From the NCBI GenBank assembly GCA_030642405.1, contig DAOWNV010000104.1, positions 1 through 8,468 on the forward strand: 8,468 bases of DNA, given 5' to 3'. The translations under genes and the position numbers were made by a program. The DNA is from Desulfosarcina sp. Its GTDB lineage: Bacteria > Desulfobacterota > Desulfobacteria > Desulfobacterales > Desulfosarcinaceae. The notes under the pieces were generated by a model. That model was not told where the DNA came from. It made no database searches and was given only the letters and a program-made list of their open reading frames with translations. Positions 1 to 5,968 of this stretch are shown piece by piece (position 1 is the stretch's first letter; every line of letters starts with the position of its first letter).

Positions 1-405
1 GCCGGTTATGCGGTAGCCACCAACCTTTTGGGTGTTGGTGGTAGCGTGGATGCACTTAAGCCGGAAGGTCAGGTGGAACTGTCCAGAAACCTTCAGATCA
101 CCACTGCGGCCATCGACTCTACAGGCATGTGCCTTTTCATCGCCTTCGCCATTCTCGATCAGCCCGACACCTTCAATTCTCTGGTGGATCTAATCGGTGC
201 CTTTACGGGTCAACCGATGACAGCCGATGATCTCACCGAACTAGGCAAATCGATATTGAAAAGGGAAAGGGAGTTCAACACTGCTGCCGGTTTCACCGCC
301 AAAGACGACCGCCTGCCTGACTACTTTAAGACAGAAGCGCTTTCACCGCACAACGTCACCTTCGGCGTTACGGACGAAGAGTTGGATTCGCTTTACAATT
401 GGTAG
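1..405 (+). CDS. Aldehyde:ferredoxin oxidoreductase, C-terminal part (partial, 5' end outside window)
   Basis: The frame is open from base 1 and ends with TAG at 403-405, giving the last 134 residues of a protein that is usually about 600 residues long. AOR-family enzymes are cytoplasmic tungsten (or molybdenum) bis-pterin, 4Fe-4S proteins that oxidise aldehydes to carboxylic acids with ferredoxin as acceptor. The key visible motif is DSTGMC (Cys codon at 130-132). It matches the conserved D-x-x-G-x-C of the family, whose Cys is the last ligand of the 4Fe-4S cluster and whose Asp lies near the pterin. Further on, the stretch REREFNTAAGF followed by DDRLPDYF and then LSPHNVTFGV is the typical AOR ending. 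The first three cluster cysteines and the N-terminal pterin-binding domain lie outside the window. The substrate subtype cannot be told from this part. A hairpin pair follows, then a beta-grasp gene on the same strand. Confidence 0.93.
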   Translation, partial: AGYAVATNLLGVGGSVDALKPEGQVELSRNLQITTAAIDSTGMCLFIAFAILDQPDTFNSLVDLIGAFTGQPMTADDLTELGKSILKREREFNTAAGFTAKDDRLPDYFKTEALSPHNVTFGVTDEELDSLYNW

Positions 406-431
406 ACCGGTCACATAACAAAATGACAAAC

Positions 432-450
432 TGGTAAGAATTACCATTTT
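432..450 (+). terminator. Short hairpin followed by four T, downstream of the AOR gene
   Basis: TGGTAA (432-437) pairs perfectly with TTACCA (441-446) around a GAA loop and is followed by TTTT (447-450). It lies 26 bases after the AOR stop codon. A six-pair stem with two G-C pairs is weak on its own. It may act together with the stronger hairpin immediately after it. Confidence 0.35.
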
Positions 451-452
451 CG

Positions 453-483
453 ACGGGGAGATCCTTCTGGGTCTCCCCGTTTC
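453..483 (+). terminator. Strong hairpin with short T run between the AOR and beta-grasp genes
   Basis: ACGGGGAGATCC (453-464) pairs with GGGTCTCCCCGT (469-480) over 12 pairs, one of them G-U, around a TTCT loop. Three T end the arm and follow it (480-482), after which the run is interrupted. The stem is very stable, while the U tract is short. It is probably an intrinsic terminator or attenuator for the AOR transcript. Because the next gene starts only 30 bases later on the same strand, partial readthrough is possible. The arms are nearly symmetric, so the structure could also form on the other strand. Confidence 0.6.
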
Positions 484-510
484 CGTCTAATCCGAAAAGC
501 GAAATCAGCC

Positions 511-1110
511 TTGAACGAACTCCATTTATCGATCAGGCCTTCACTTGAATGCCGGTTTACACCTCTTTTGGAAAAAGGCGTAGGACTGACCGTTACCATC
601 AATTGTACGCTTCGGGAATTATTATGCGGTCAATTGGGTCTTACCGATGAGTATCTCGACCAACGGATTCAAACCATTTTTCTCAATGCCCGTCCGGTGG
701 ACAATGTGGATCAAGTCATTGTGAGAAATGAATCCATTTTGGCCCTGAGCGCTGCAATGCCCGGCATCCTTGGGGCAACCATGCGAAAGGGAGGCCGCTA
801 TGCGGCCTTTCGGAAGTCGATTTCGCAGCAGCCCCATGAGTCCGATGCCTCCAAACAATCCGGGCGGATAACGATCAAAATGTTTAACATGGTGGCCAAA
901 GAAGTTGGAAGCTGCTTGCTAACCGCCGGTGTTGAGGTCGATGGTAAGGATCTTTATCATGTTGTGAGGCAACTTCCTGAAAAACTGTCTGATGGCATAA
1001 TAAAAATGTACATAGATGGTCAGGACATTAAGCCGGAAATGACCTCTTTTAAATCCCTGTCAAAAAACAGGATGTTTCTCTTTGTAACTGTGTGTGACAG
1101 ACAACGTTGA
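511..1110 (+). CDS. Uncharacterised protein with MoaD/ThiS-like beta-grasp N-terminal region, next to AOR
   Basis: This is a 199-residue protein of unproven function. Residues about 25-95 read like a ubiquitin-like beta-grasp domain of the MoaD/ThiS kind: a beta-strand pair, a TLRELL helix start, then TIFLNARPVDN and ESILALSAAMPG, ending in a Gly-Gly (residues 94-95). In MoaD and ThiS the Gly-Gly is the very C-terminus, where sulfur is carried. Here about 100 residues follow, including a second folded-looking part (about 117-197, beginning RITIKMF). I recall the SAAMPGxxGATxRxGG signature from unnamed proteins of sulfate-reducing bacteria, but did not check this. Position after an AOR fits a role with the pterin cofactor or the enzyme, which is inference. 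TTG at 511 is the first possible start in this frame after the stop codon at 424. No ATG or GTG comes before it, and no clear Shine-Dalgarno is visible, so the start is uncertain. Confidence 0.75.
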   Translation: MNELHLSIRPSLECRFTPLLEKGVGLTVTINCTLRELLCGQLGLTDEYLDQRIQTIFLNARPVDNVDQVIVRNESILALSAAMPGILGATMRKGGRYAAFRKSISQQPHESDASKQSGRITIKMFNMVAKEVGSCLLTAGVEVDGKDLYHVVRQLPEKLSDGIIKMYIDGQDIKPEMTSFKSLSKNRMFLFVTVCDRQR

Positions 1111-1180
1111 TATGCAAGACGACCGAGACATCGCCGAACTGATCTCTTCCGTTGCCAGGCAGTACCATAAACATATTCTT

Positions 1181-2362
1181 CTAAAAAGGATGGGAATTCA
1201 TTACGGGGTGGTGGCCAAGCACCTTTTTAAAATAATCAAGCGCCAGGATTGCGTACATCTCATCCCGGGTCATCTGGTCGAGCAGGTTGTCCCGTTCAAA
1301 CGAATACCTTACTTTTTTCCACATGGTATCGGAAGAGCTGAGACGTCGTTTAAGTTCAGCAAAATAGGTTGATGTATATTTTTTTAAGATCGGGGTAGGC
1401 AGGCCTTCGGATTTTGAAAAGGTTTCAGCCAAGATGGCTGGTTCCGGAAGCCGGGGGTTTTCCATCACCGCCGTAAAAGCGTCGGCCACTCTGACCAGGC
1501 CACGATGGATATGTTTGGGCTTCACCATATTGATGCCGGCCCATCCAGCCTTCACCCAACTGACGGATCCATAGGTAACCATGGGAATTCGGTGATCGGG
1601 TTGGTAGTAGATGGTAACATTATATGAATCGTACATATAGGTATCGGCCCACCCCAACCCCTTAAGTCCTATCCCTTTTTTTGTGGTATACAGGTAGCTC
1701 CATTCATCGTCTTCGCCAAGCACCCAGCCTTTTCTGCCCACCGCCGACGGTGCCTGCTGTGATTGAATGAATATCAATACCTTACCGTTTTGGTAAGGAC
1801 TGAGAATCACCATCTTATCGACATCGTAACTAAAATAGGCACCGGTATTTTGATCAGGTGTAATGGTAATATGTTCAGTCCCTGTTAAAAAAAACGGTGT
1901 GTTCAATTCACTGGATGCAGCTCTCAGCCTGGCCATTTGCCCGTAGCCGCCCTCCACCGATGTCCAGGCGGACAGTCTCAATGAAGATGGCCAGAAGACA
2001 AAGGAGGGAATGTCGGCATCCAGCGTATAGTCGATGATCCGCTGAAGATCCAACGCGATCGAGAATTCATTATAAGCAGCAGGTGCGTTGAATGAATCGC
2101 CGGCAATGTATAGGGTGTCCGGCAATTTGGGAGAAGTAATGAAGGTGACGAACGGTTGGACACGTTGTCCATCAAACGTAGGAGGATCTGATTTTTTTAG
2201 GAAGTTCAGCAGGTAATGGAGTGTTGATGTAACTTCCGATGACAGCTTTATGGTACGACTCGATGCAGCCACCGTACCGGCCATAAAAAAGACCATCCCT
2301 ACTGCGATGGCAACGAATAATTTCTTCCTCGGCAATATACCGGGTATTCCAAAACAGTTCAT
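1181..2362 (-). CDS. Exported protein of unknown family
   Basis: I do not recognise this 393-residue protein. The start is taken as ATG at 2362; a TTG two codons upstream (2368) is possible, and neither has a clear Shine-Dalgarno. The N-terminus is a signal peptide: Arg-Lys-Lys at residues 12-14, a hydrophobic core (about 15-31) and a likely signal peptidase I site after VAA (residue 33). No lipobox Cys is present at the cleavage site, so a soluble periplasmic or secreted protein is likely. The mature part has no cysteine and no further membrane segment. It is rich in aromatic residues, with Tyr-rich stretches in its middle (for example DTYMYDSYNVTIYYQ). The C-terminal third looks helical and charged. 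The gene reads away from the large ribosomal cluster and converges with the beta-grasp gene, with 70 bases between stops and no visible terminator. A 114-base gap separates it from the gene upstream, so it could be transcribed separately or by readthrough. Confidence 0.8.
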   Translation of the reverse strand: MNCFGIPGILPRKKLFVAIAVGMVFFMAGTVAASSRTIKLSSEVTSTLHYLLNFLKKSDPPTFDGQRVQPFVTFITSPKLPDTLYIAGDSFNAPAAYNEFSIALDLQRIIDYTLDADIPSFVFWPSSLRLSAWTSVEGGYGQMARLRAASSELNTPFFLTGTEHITITPDQNTGAYFSYDVDKMVILSPYQNGKVLIFIQSQQAPSAVGRKGWVLGEDDEWSYLYTTKKGIGLKGLGWADTYMYDSYNVTIYYQPDHRIPMVTYGSVSWVKAGWAGINMVKPKHIHRGLVRVADAFTAVMENPRLPEPAILAETFSKSEGLPTPILKKYTSTYFAELKRRLSSSDTMWKKVRYSFERDNLLDQMTRDEMYAILALDYFKKVLGHHPVMNSHPF

Positions 2363-2395
2363 TTTCAATCGTTTGACCCAAAAACAAGTTGGTAG

Positions 2396-2426
2396 TTTAT
2401 CGATTTTTGTTCCGATAAATTTTTTT
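2396..2426 (+). terminator. Hairpin followed by seven T on the + strand, in the gap between two - strand genes
   Basis: TTTATCG (2396-2402) pairs with CGATAAA (2413-2419) around a ten-base loop, followed directly by T at 2420-2426. The layout is that of an intrinsic terminator for + strand transcription, but both flanking genes are on the - strand. Read on the - strand it has A residues before it and no T tract after it. The stem has only two G-C pairs, so it is weak. It would sit in the 5' leader of the exported-protein gene if that gene is transcribed from this gap. Confidence 0.3.
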
Positions 2427-2476
2427 AATCGAATCCAAACAAAATTGCCGTCAAAAAAAACAGTAAGGATTGTCTT

Positions 2477-3073
2477 TCAGGAAACCAATTTCCATCTGAC
2501 ATTGATGTCATTGCAGGTTATCGCAGCGACATGTCCGGCAAACCAGAAGTGCTCCACAACCCAACTCTCTCCGGCGTAATCCAGAAGCACGTGTGTTTCA
2601 TCGACGACATCCACAACCCGGCAACGGGATAAACCTCCAATCCCGCGCCCTACAGCTTTGAGAACCGCTTCTTTGGCAGTCCACAAACGAAAAAAGTTTT
2701 TCAATCGATCTCCCGAAACCATAGACCACTCTTCATCAGCCGCCACCTTGGTAAGCATGCCGGGACTCACCGGTCGAAATGTTTCCAGGTCCAGGCCAAC
2801 GGGCAACCGAGCTGCCACAGCGCCTACCACATCCGATTTATGCGTCAACGACCAATGGACCCCATCCACCGGCAATGGAACTCCATTGGCATCTTTCGGC
2901 AGGGAATTTAGACGAAGGCAGCTAATTGCGCGAGACTTGATCAACGCAAGTCGGGCAAGTCGGCTCAAGGTTTGAACCTTGCTCCGTCCCGACAATTGTC
3001 GATCGGCTTTGGGAACCGGCATTATCACCGGGAAAAGTGTGTCAGAAATAGTAATTGTCAAGAGGAAGACCAT
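2477..3073 (-). CDS. 4'-phosphopantetheinyl transferase (Sfp/AcpT superfamily)
   Basis: This cytoplasmic enzyme would transfer the 4'-phosphopantetheine arm of coenzyme A to a serine of an acyl or peptidyl carrier protein. The 198-residue protein carries the family signatures in order: WSLTHK at 74-79, VGLDLE at 92-97 (Mg2+-binding Asp95 and Glu97) and WTAKEAVLK at 131-139 (Glu135, Lys139). Length is in the range of the two-half Sfp-type enzymes, longer than the roughly 120-residue AcpS type. No carrier protein or synthase gene lies in the window, so its partner is unknown. It is most likely the general activator for fatty-acid ACP or for a polyketide/peptide system elsewhere. The ATG at 3073 overlaps the last 16 bases of rsmI and has no Shine-Dalgarno, suggesting translational coupling. 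An internal ATG at 3022 would drop 17 residues. It is the last gene of the cluster; a run of eight T follows on the - strand (complement of 2453-2460), without a strong stem. Confidence 0.9.
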   Translation of the reverse strand: MVFLLTITISDTLFPVIMPVPKADRQLSGRSKVQTLSRLARLALIKSRAISCLRLNSLPKDANGVPLPVDGVHWSLTHKSDVVGAVAARLPVGLDLETFRPVSPGMLTKVAADEEWSMVSGDRLKNFFRLWTAKEAVLKAVGRGIGGLSRCRVVDVVDETHVLLDYAGESWVVEHFWFAGHVAAITCNDINVRWKLVS

Positions 3074-3957
3074 TTTGGGGATTCATTTTTGATCTTAAGG
3101 GCCATTTCGTATACTCTTTTTCGAGGCAATCCGTATTCACGGGCCAACGTTTTTGAAAGGCCGGAGACACGTGTAGCCGGATGGGCCAATTCAATACGAA
3201 TGGCTTGAATCAAGTCAGTCTCGGAAATGGTCTCTCCGGTCTCATTTCCACCGATCAAAAGGGTGCATTCTCCTTTGATCTGCGGACGGCCGGTGAAGGT
3301 ATCTCTAACTTCGGAAATGCTACCTCGGATAAACTCTTCATGGATTTTGGTCATCTCTCGGCCTATCACCACAGGACGATCTCCCATTACCGCATGGAGT
3401 TCCTCTAAAAACTGAACAACCCGACGAGGAGACTCGTAAAACACCAGGGTTCGTGATTCGGCGGCCAACGATTTCAGCAGATGCCGCCGCTTTCCGGTTT
3501 TTTTCGGTGCAAATCCGAGAAACACAAAGGCCTCCATGGGAAGTCCGGATGCAGATAATGCCGTGATTGCCGCCGATACACCTGGAATTGGATAAATCCT
3601 CAGACCCTGCTCCACGGCAGCGCGGATCAACCTGTGACCAGGATCGGATACCGAAGGAGTGCCGGCGTCAGAGACAAGTGCGATGGACAAACCGGACTCA
3701 ATCTTGTCAATCAAACCCGGTGTGCGTCGATGCTCATTATGCTCATGGCAGGAAATCAATGGGGTATCGATTCGATAGTGAGAAAGAAGCCTGATGGTAT
3801 GGCGGGTATCTTCCGCTGCGATGAGATCTACACCATCCAGAATCTCGATTGCCCGCAATGTAATGTCCTTCAAATTCCCAATAGGCGTTGCTACCACATA
3901 AAGGCCACTGGGGCAGTATGTCTTTTTCCAATTATCCATAGGCAAGGGCAAAGGCAT
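3058..3957 (-). CDS. rsmI: 16S rRNA (cytidine(1402)-2'-O)-methyltransferase RsmI
   Basis: RsmI methylates the 2'-OH of C1402 in the decoding centre of 16S rRNA, using S-adenosylmethionine. It belongs to the tetrapyrrole methylase fold (UPF0011). Visible motifs in order: ATPIGNLKDIT (residues 23-33), AEDTRHT (48-54), SDAGTPSVSDPGHRLI (from 96), PGVSAAITALSASGLP and GFAPKK. The C-terminal part (KTLAREYGLPRKRVYE) is helix-turn-helix-like, as usual in this family. The chosen ATG at 3957 gives 299 residues and has a GAGG nine bases upstream (3967-3970). The ATG at 3939 gives 293 residues without a Shine-Dalgarno but also fits the family. A longer reading to 4023 would add residues lying within yraN that do not resemble the family. 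The gene overlaps the 3' end of yraN and the 5' end of the transferase gene, so it is probably co-translated with both. Confidence 0.96.
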   Translation of the reverse strand: MPLPLPMDNWKKTYCPSGLYVVATPIGNLKDITLRAIEILDGVDLIAAEDTRHTIRLLSHYRIDTPLISCHEHNEHRRTPGLIDKIESGLSIALVSDAGTPSVSDPGHRLIRAAVEQGLRIYPIPGVSAAITALSASGLPMEAFVFLGFAPKKTGKRRHLLKSLAAESRTLVFYESPRRVVQFLEELHAVMGDRPVVIGREMTKIHEEFIRGSISEVRDTFTGRPQIKGECTLLIGGNETGETISETDLIQAIRIELAHPATRVSGLSKTLAREYGLPRKRVYEMALKIKNESPKWSSS

Positions 3958-4303
3958 TTTTAACGACCTCAATATCGAGTTTCCCCTTGGCGGTATCGAT
4001 TGCCACAACATCAAACCGGGCACGGGTGTCGAGTTGACCGGTTCGCTTCAAATAATCCAAGGCAACCATGGAAATCTTCCGTTGTTTGGACGGGGTAACT
4101 GCCCCTTTGGGGCTTCCAAACCGGTTGGACGACCTCGCCTTTACTTCAACAAAGACAAGAATATCCTTCTCTTTTGCGATGATATCGATTTCACCGACCT
4201 TGGATCGATAGTTGGTTTCAAGGATTTTATACCCCGTCCGGCGGAGAAATGCCCTCGCCAGTTTTTCACTTTTTTTGCCGAATTGTTGCCGTCGGTTCAG
4301 CAT
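3932..4303 (-). CDS. YraN family protein (UPF0102), endonuclease-like fold
   Basis: This 123-residue protein is a typical full-length UPF0102/YraN member. The family has a restriction-endonuclease-like fold, and its cellular role is still not settled. The putative metal-binding core is visible: GEIDII at 37-42 (Glu38, Asp40), then FVEVKAR at 51-57 (Glu53, Lys55). This matches the PD-(D/E)xK arrangement. An N-terminal basic segment (GKKSEKLARAFLRRTGY) is also characteristic. The ATG overlaps the stop of rnhB (ATGCTGA, seven bases) and has no Shine-Dalgarno, so its translation is probably coupled to rnhB. Its position between rnhB and rsmI is common in bacteria, and association with RNase HII suggests nucleic-acid processing, but that is inference. 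Confidence 0.95.
   Translation of the reverse strand: MLNRRQQFGKKSEKLARAFLRRTGYKILETNYRSKVGEIDIIAKEKDILVFVEVKARSSNRFGSPKGAVTPSKQRKISMVALDYLKRTGQLDTRARFDVVAIDTAKGKLDIEVVKNAFALAYG
3967..3970 (-). promoter_or_regulatory. Shine-Dalgarno GAGG supporting the rsmI start at 3957
   Basis: GAGG lies within the end of yraN, nine bases before the ATG at 3957. The alternative ATG at 3939 has no comparable sequence upstream. The spacing is at the long end of the useful range, so the support is moderate. Confidence 0.4.
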
Positions 4304-4917
4304 TTATTATGGATATGCTCCCGGACTCCTTTGAAGGTCTTGCGATGGATAGGACTACAGCCATGGCTTGAGATTGCAGCCCGGTGGGTCTTTGTGGGAT
4401 AGCCCTTGTTTTTGCAAAATCCGAATTCAGGGAACAGGATATCTGCCTGTGACATCATCCGATCCCGGGTAACCTTTGCTACAATGGATGCAGCGGCTAT
4501 GGAAACACTTCTTGAATCCCCTTTTTTTATGGCCTGCTGGGAGTAATCCGAAGCAATGGTGAAAATACCGTCAATGAGGAGATGGTCCGGACTGGGATGA
4601 AGGTTGGCCGTAGCCATATCCATTGATCGCAAGGTGGCCTGTAAAATGTTGACACGATCTATTTCGGCAACATCCACAATACCGATTCCAATGGATCGAG
4701 CAACACTGTACAAATGGTCATAAAGGCGGTTTCGTCGGGCCGGTGTCAACTTCTTTGAATCGTCGATCCCAGGGATATCAGCGTCTTGGGGTAAAATGAC
4801 CGCAGCTGAGACAACAGGGCCGGCCAAGGGACCCCGGCCGGCCTCATCAATGCCTGCAACGATCTGATGGCCCATGTTAAGGGCCTTTTTTTCAAATGCC
4901 CAAAGATCTGATTCCAT
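4297..4917 (-). CDS. rnhB: Ribonuclease HII
   Basis: RNase HII cuts the RNA strand of RNA-DNA hybrids and single ribonucleotides embedded in DNA, starting ribonucleotide excision repair. The 206-residue protein has the full family pattern: GIDEAGRGPLAGPV from residue 22 (catalytic Asp24 and Glu25), LLIDG (Asp116), KGDSRSVSIAAASIVAKVTRD (Asp134 being the likely fourth metal ligand), and the C-terminal NKGYPTKTH with HRKTFKGV. The start at 4917 lies six bases after the rplS stop. It has no close Shine-Dalgarno, which points to reinitiation after rplS. A later ATG at 4875 would remove the WAFEKKAL segment that related proteins normally have, so the longer form is preferred. The stop overlaps the yraN start by seven bases. 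Confidence 0.97.
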   Translation of the reverse strand: MESDLWAFEKKALNMGHQIVAGIDEAGRGPLAGPVVSAAVILPQDADIPGIDDSKKLTPARRNRLYDHLYSVARSIGIGIVDVAEIDRVNILQATLRSMDMATANLHPSPDHLLIDGIFTIASDYSQQAIKKGDSRSVSIAAASIVAKVTRDRMMSQADILFPEFGFCKNKGYPTKTHRAAISSHGCSPIHRKTFKGVREHIHNKC

Positions 4918-4923
4918 AAGTTT

Positions 4924-5271
4924 TTAGTTGAACCGCTTCTCCTTAATTCTTGCAGCCTTTCCACGAAGCTTACGCAGGTAGTATATCTTTGCGCGACGAA
5001 CACGGCCTCTGGAAACCACTTCCACTCGGTCAATGGAGGGTGAATTAGTGAGAAAGACCCTCTCGACACCGATACCATAAGAGACCTTACGGACAGTGAA
5101 GCTGGCGTTTGCAAGACCATTTTTCTTTTTGATGACGACACCTTGAAAAGCCTGAATGCGCTCTTTGTTGCCTTCTCGGATCTTTACATGAACGGTGACG
5201 GTGTCACCGGCGGAAAAGTTGGGCAGGTCCATTCGGAGCTGCTCTCTTTCAATGTTTTTGATGGTTTCCAT
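4924..5271 (-). CDS. rplS: 50S ribosomal protein L19
   Basis: L19 is a 50S subunit protein near the interface with 30S. The 115-residue sequence is a full-length match to the family: FSAGDTVTVHVKIREGNKERIQAFQGVVI in the N-terminal half, FTVRKVSYGIGVERVF in the middle and VRRAKIYYLRKLRGKAARIKE at the end. The ATG at 5271 has a GGAG five bases upstream, the usual strong signal for a ribosomal protein. It follows the largest gap within the cluster (125 bases), so it may have its own promoter or leader. The order trmD-rplS is widespread, here with a SPOUT methyltransferase gene in between. Confidence 0.98.
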   Translation of the reverse strand: METIKNIEREQLRMDLPNFSAGDTVTVHVKIREGNKERIQAFQGVVIKKKNGLANASFTVRKVSYGIGVERVFLTNSPSIDRVEVVSRGRVRRAKIYYLRKLRGKAARIKEKRFN

Positions 5272-5276
5272 GATTA

Positions 5277-5280
5277 CTCC
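5277..5280 (-). promoter_or_regulatory. Shine-Dalgarno GGAG of rplS
   Basis: GGAG lies five bases before the rplS ATG. It is followed by rnhB and yraN, which have no such site, so it may be the main ribosome entry point for the downstream part of the cluster. Confidence 0.75.
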
Positions 5281-5395
5281 AAATTATTTAGTTGTCTTCA
5301 ATATATAAACAGATCGAAACCCTTTTTTCATCGTTCGCAGCAAAAACATACGAGGTTTGACTTTTACAGGTGGTTGTTCGTAGTGGTTTTCTCTT

Positions 5396-5968
5396 CTACC
5401 TCTCTCCTACCAATCGATCCAGCGTAATGGAAACAGCAGATCGAACGGAAAAATGGTTATAACCGCCGACACCTTTCAATGGCGCCAACCTGTAGTCCGC
5501 TTCGGTCATGAATTCGTCAGTAAGCCCCCACGCCGTTCCAAAAACCAAAAGAAACGGTTTCGGCTCCTTCAACATTTCTCGCAGGTAAAGGTATGGCACG
5601 CTACCCGACTGCTCTCTGGCAGACGTAACTACCGTTTTGGGCTTGCAGGCCTCCTTTTTTTCAATCTCGTCAACGGCGGATTTGAAATCAGCTTTGATCC
5701 GTATCCGCTCAAGCGCCTCTCGTCGCTTGGGGTTGTAAACACCACCAGCACCGGTCGTCCAATGGGCAACGATTCGGCTCACCAGCGTCATCTGATCCTT
5801 TAGCGGGGTAACTACATAATATCCTTGCACGCCGTATGTTATGCATGCTCTGGCAATGTCGTGCAGGTCCAGATTGGTCACCGCAGCGGCGATGGTATCA
5901 CCGTTTTTATCGGTCACCGGATAATGAACCAGAGCGACATAAATTCGACTATCCGATGAGCTCGTCAA
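5396..5968 (-). CDS. TrmD-associated SPOUT RNA methyltransferase (Methyltrn_RNA_4 / TM1570-like)
   Basis: This 190-residue protein matches the SAM-dependent RNA methyltransferase family known from Thermotoga TM1570, to my recollection, and often found beside trmD. The target RNA is not established. Visible features: N-terminal IYVALVHYPV (from residue 9) with AVTNLDLHDIARA and the central GYYVVTPL; a conserved HW..G.G..YNPKRREAL segment; and a C-terminal trefoil-knot region with LVFGTAWGLTDE and APLKGVGGYNHFSVRSAVSITLDRL, which would hold S-adenosylmethionine. The gene overlaps trmD by 20 bases. The start is TTG at 5968; no ATG or GTG lies in this frame ahead of the conserved IYVALVHYP, and the Shine-Dalgarno is poor (GAG close to the TTG), so coupling to trmD is likely. 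About 125 bases separate its stop from rplS. Confidence 0.92.
   Translation of the reverse strand: MTSSSDSRIYVALVHYPVTDKNGDTIAAAVTNLDLHDIARACITYGVQGYYVVTPLKDQMTLVSRIVAHWTTGAGGVYNPKRREALERIRIKADFKSAVDEIEKKEACKPKTVVTSAREQSGSVPYLYLREMLKEPKPFLLVFGTAWGLTDEFMTEADYRLAPLKGVGGYNHFSVRSAVSITLDRLVGER

Noticed and set aside
622..858. A - strand frame of 78 codons opposite the beta-grasp gene
   Set aside because: It is fully inside a better-supported gene on the other strand, with no ribosome site and no recognisable motif.
1094..1372. A + strand frame of 92 codons starting inside the end of the beta-grasp gene, with a fairly protein-like beginning (MQDDRDIAELISSVARQY)
   Set aside because: About two thirds of it lies opposite the C-terminal coding region of the exported-protein gene, which is long, has a signal peptide and keeps its frame. 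No Shine-Dalgarno is seen and the later part reads like antisense of coding sequence.
2453..2460. Run of eight T on the - strand after the transferase gene as a terminator
   Set aside because: The only nearby stem (GGAAA/TTTCC, at the transferase stop codon) is five pairs and lies too far from the T run for a standard intrinsic terminator.
3958..4023. N-terminal extension of rsmI by 22 residues
   Set aside because: The added residues lie within yraN coding sequence and do not resemble the family's usual N-terminus; starts at 3957 or 3939 fit better.
4818..4843. Two GGCCGGCC octamers ten bases apart, able to form a strong hairpin
   Set aside because: They fall on the codons of the RNase HII active-site motif (EAGRGPLAGP). 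Gly/Ala/Arg/Pro codons in this composition give such repeats without any need for a regulatory role.
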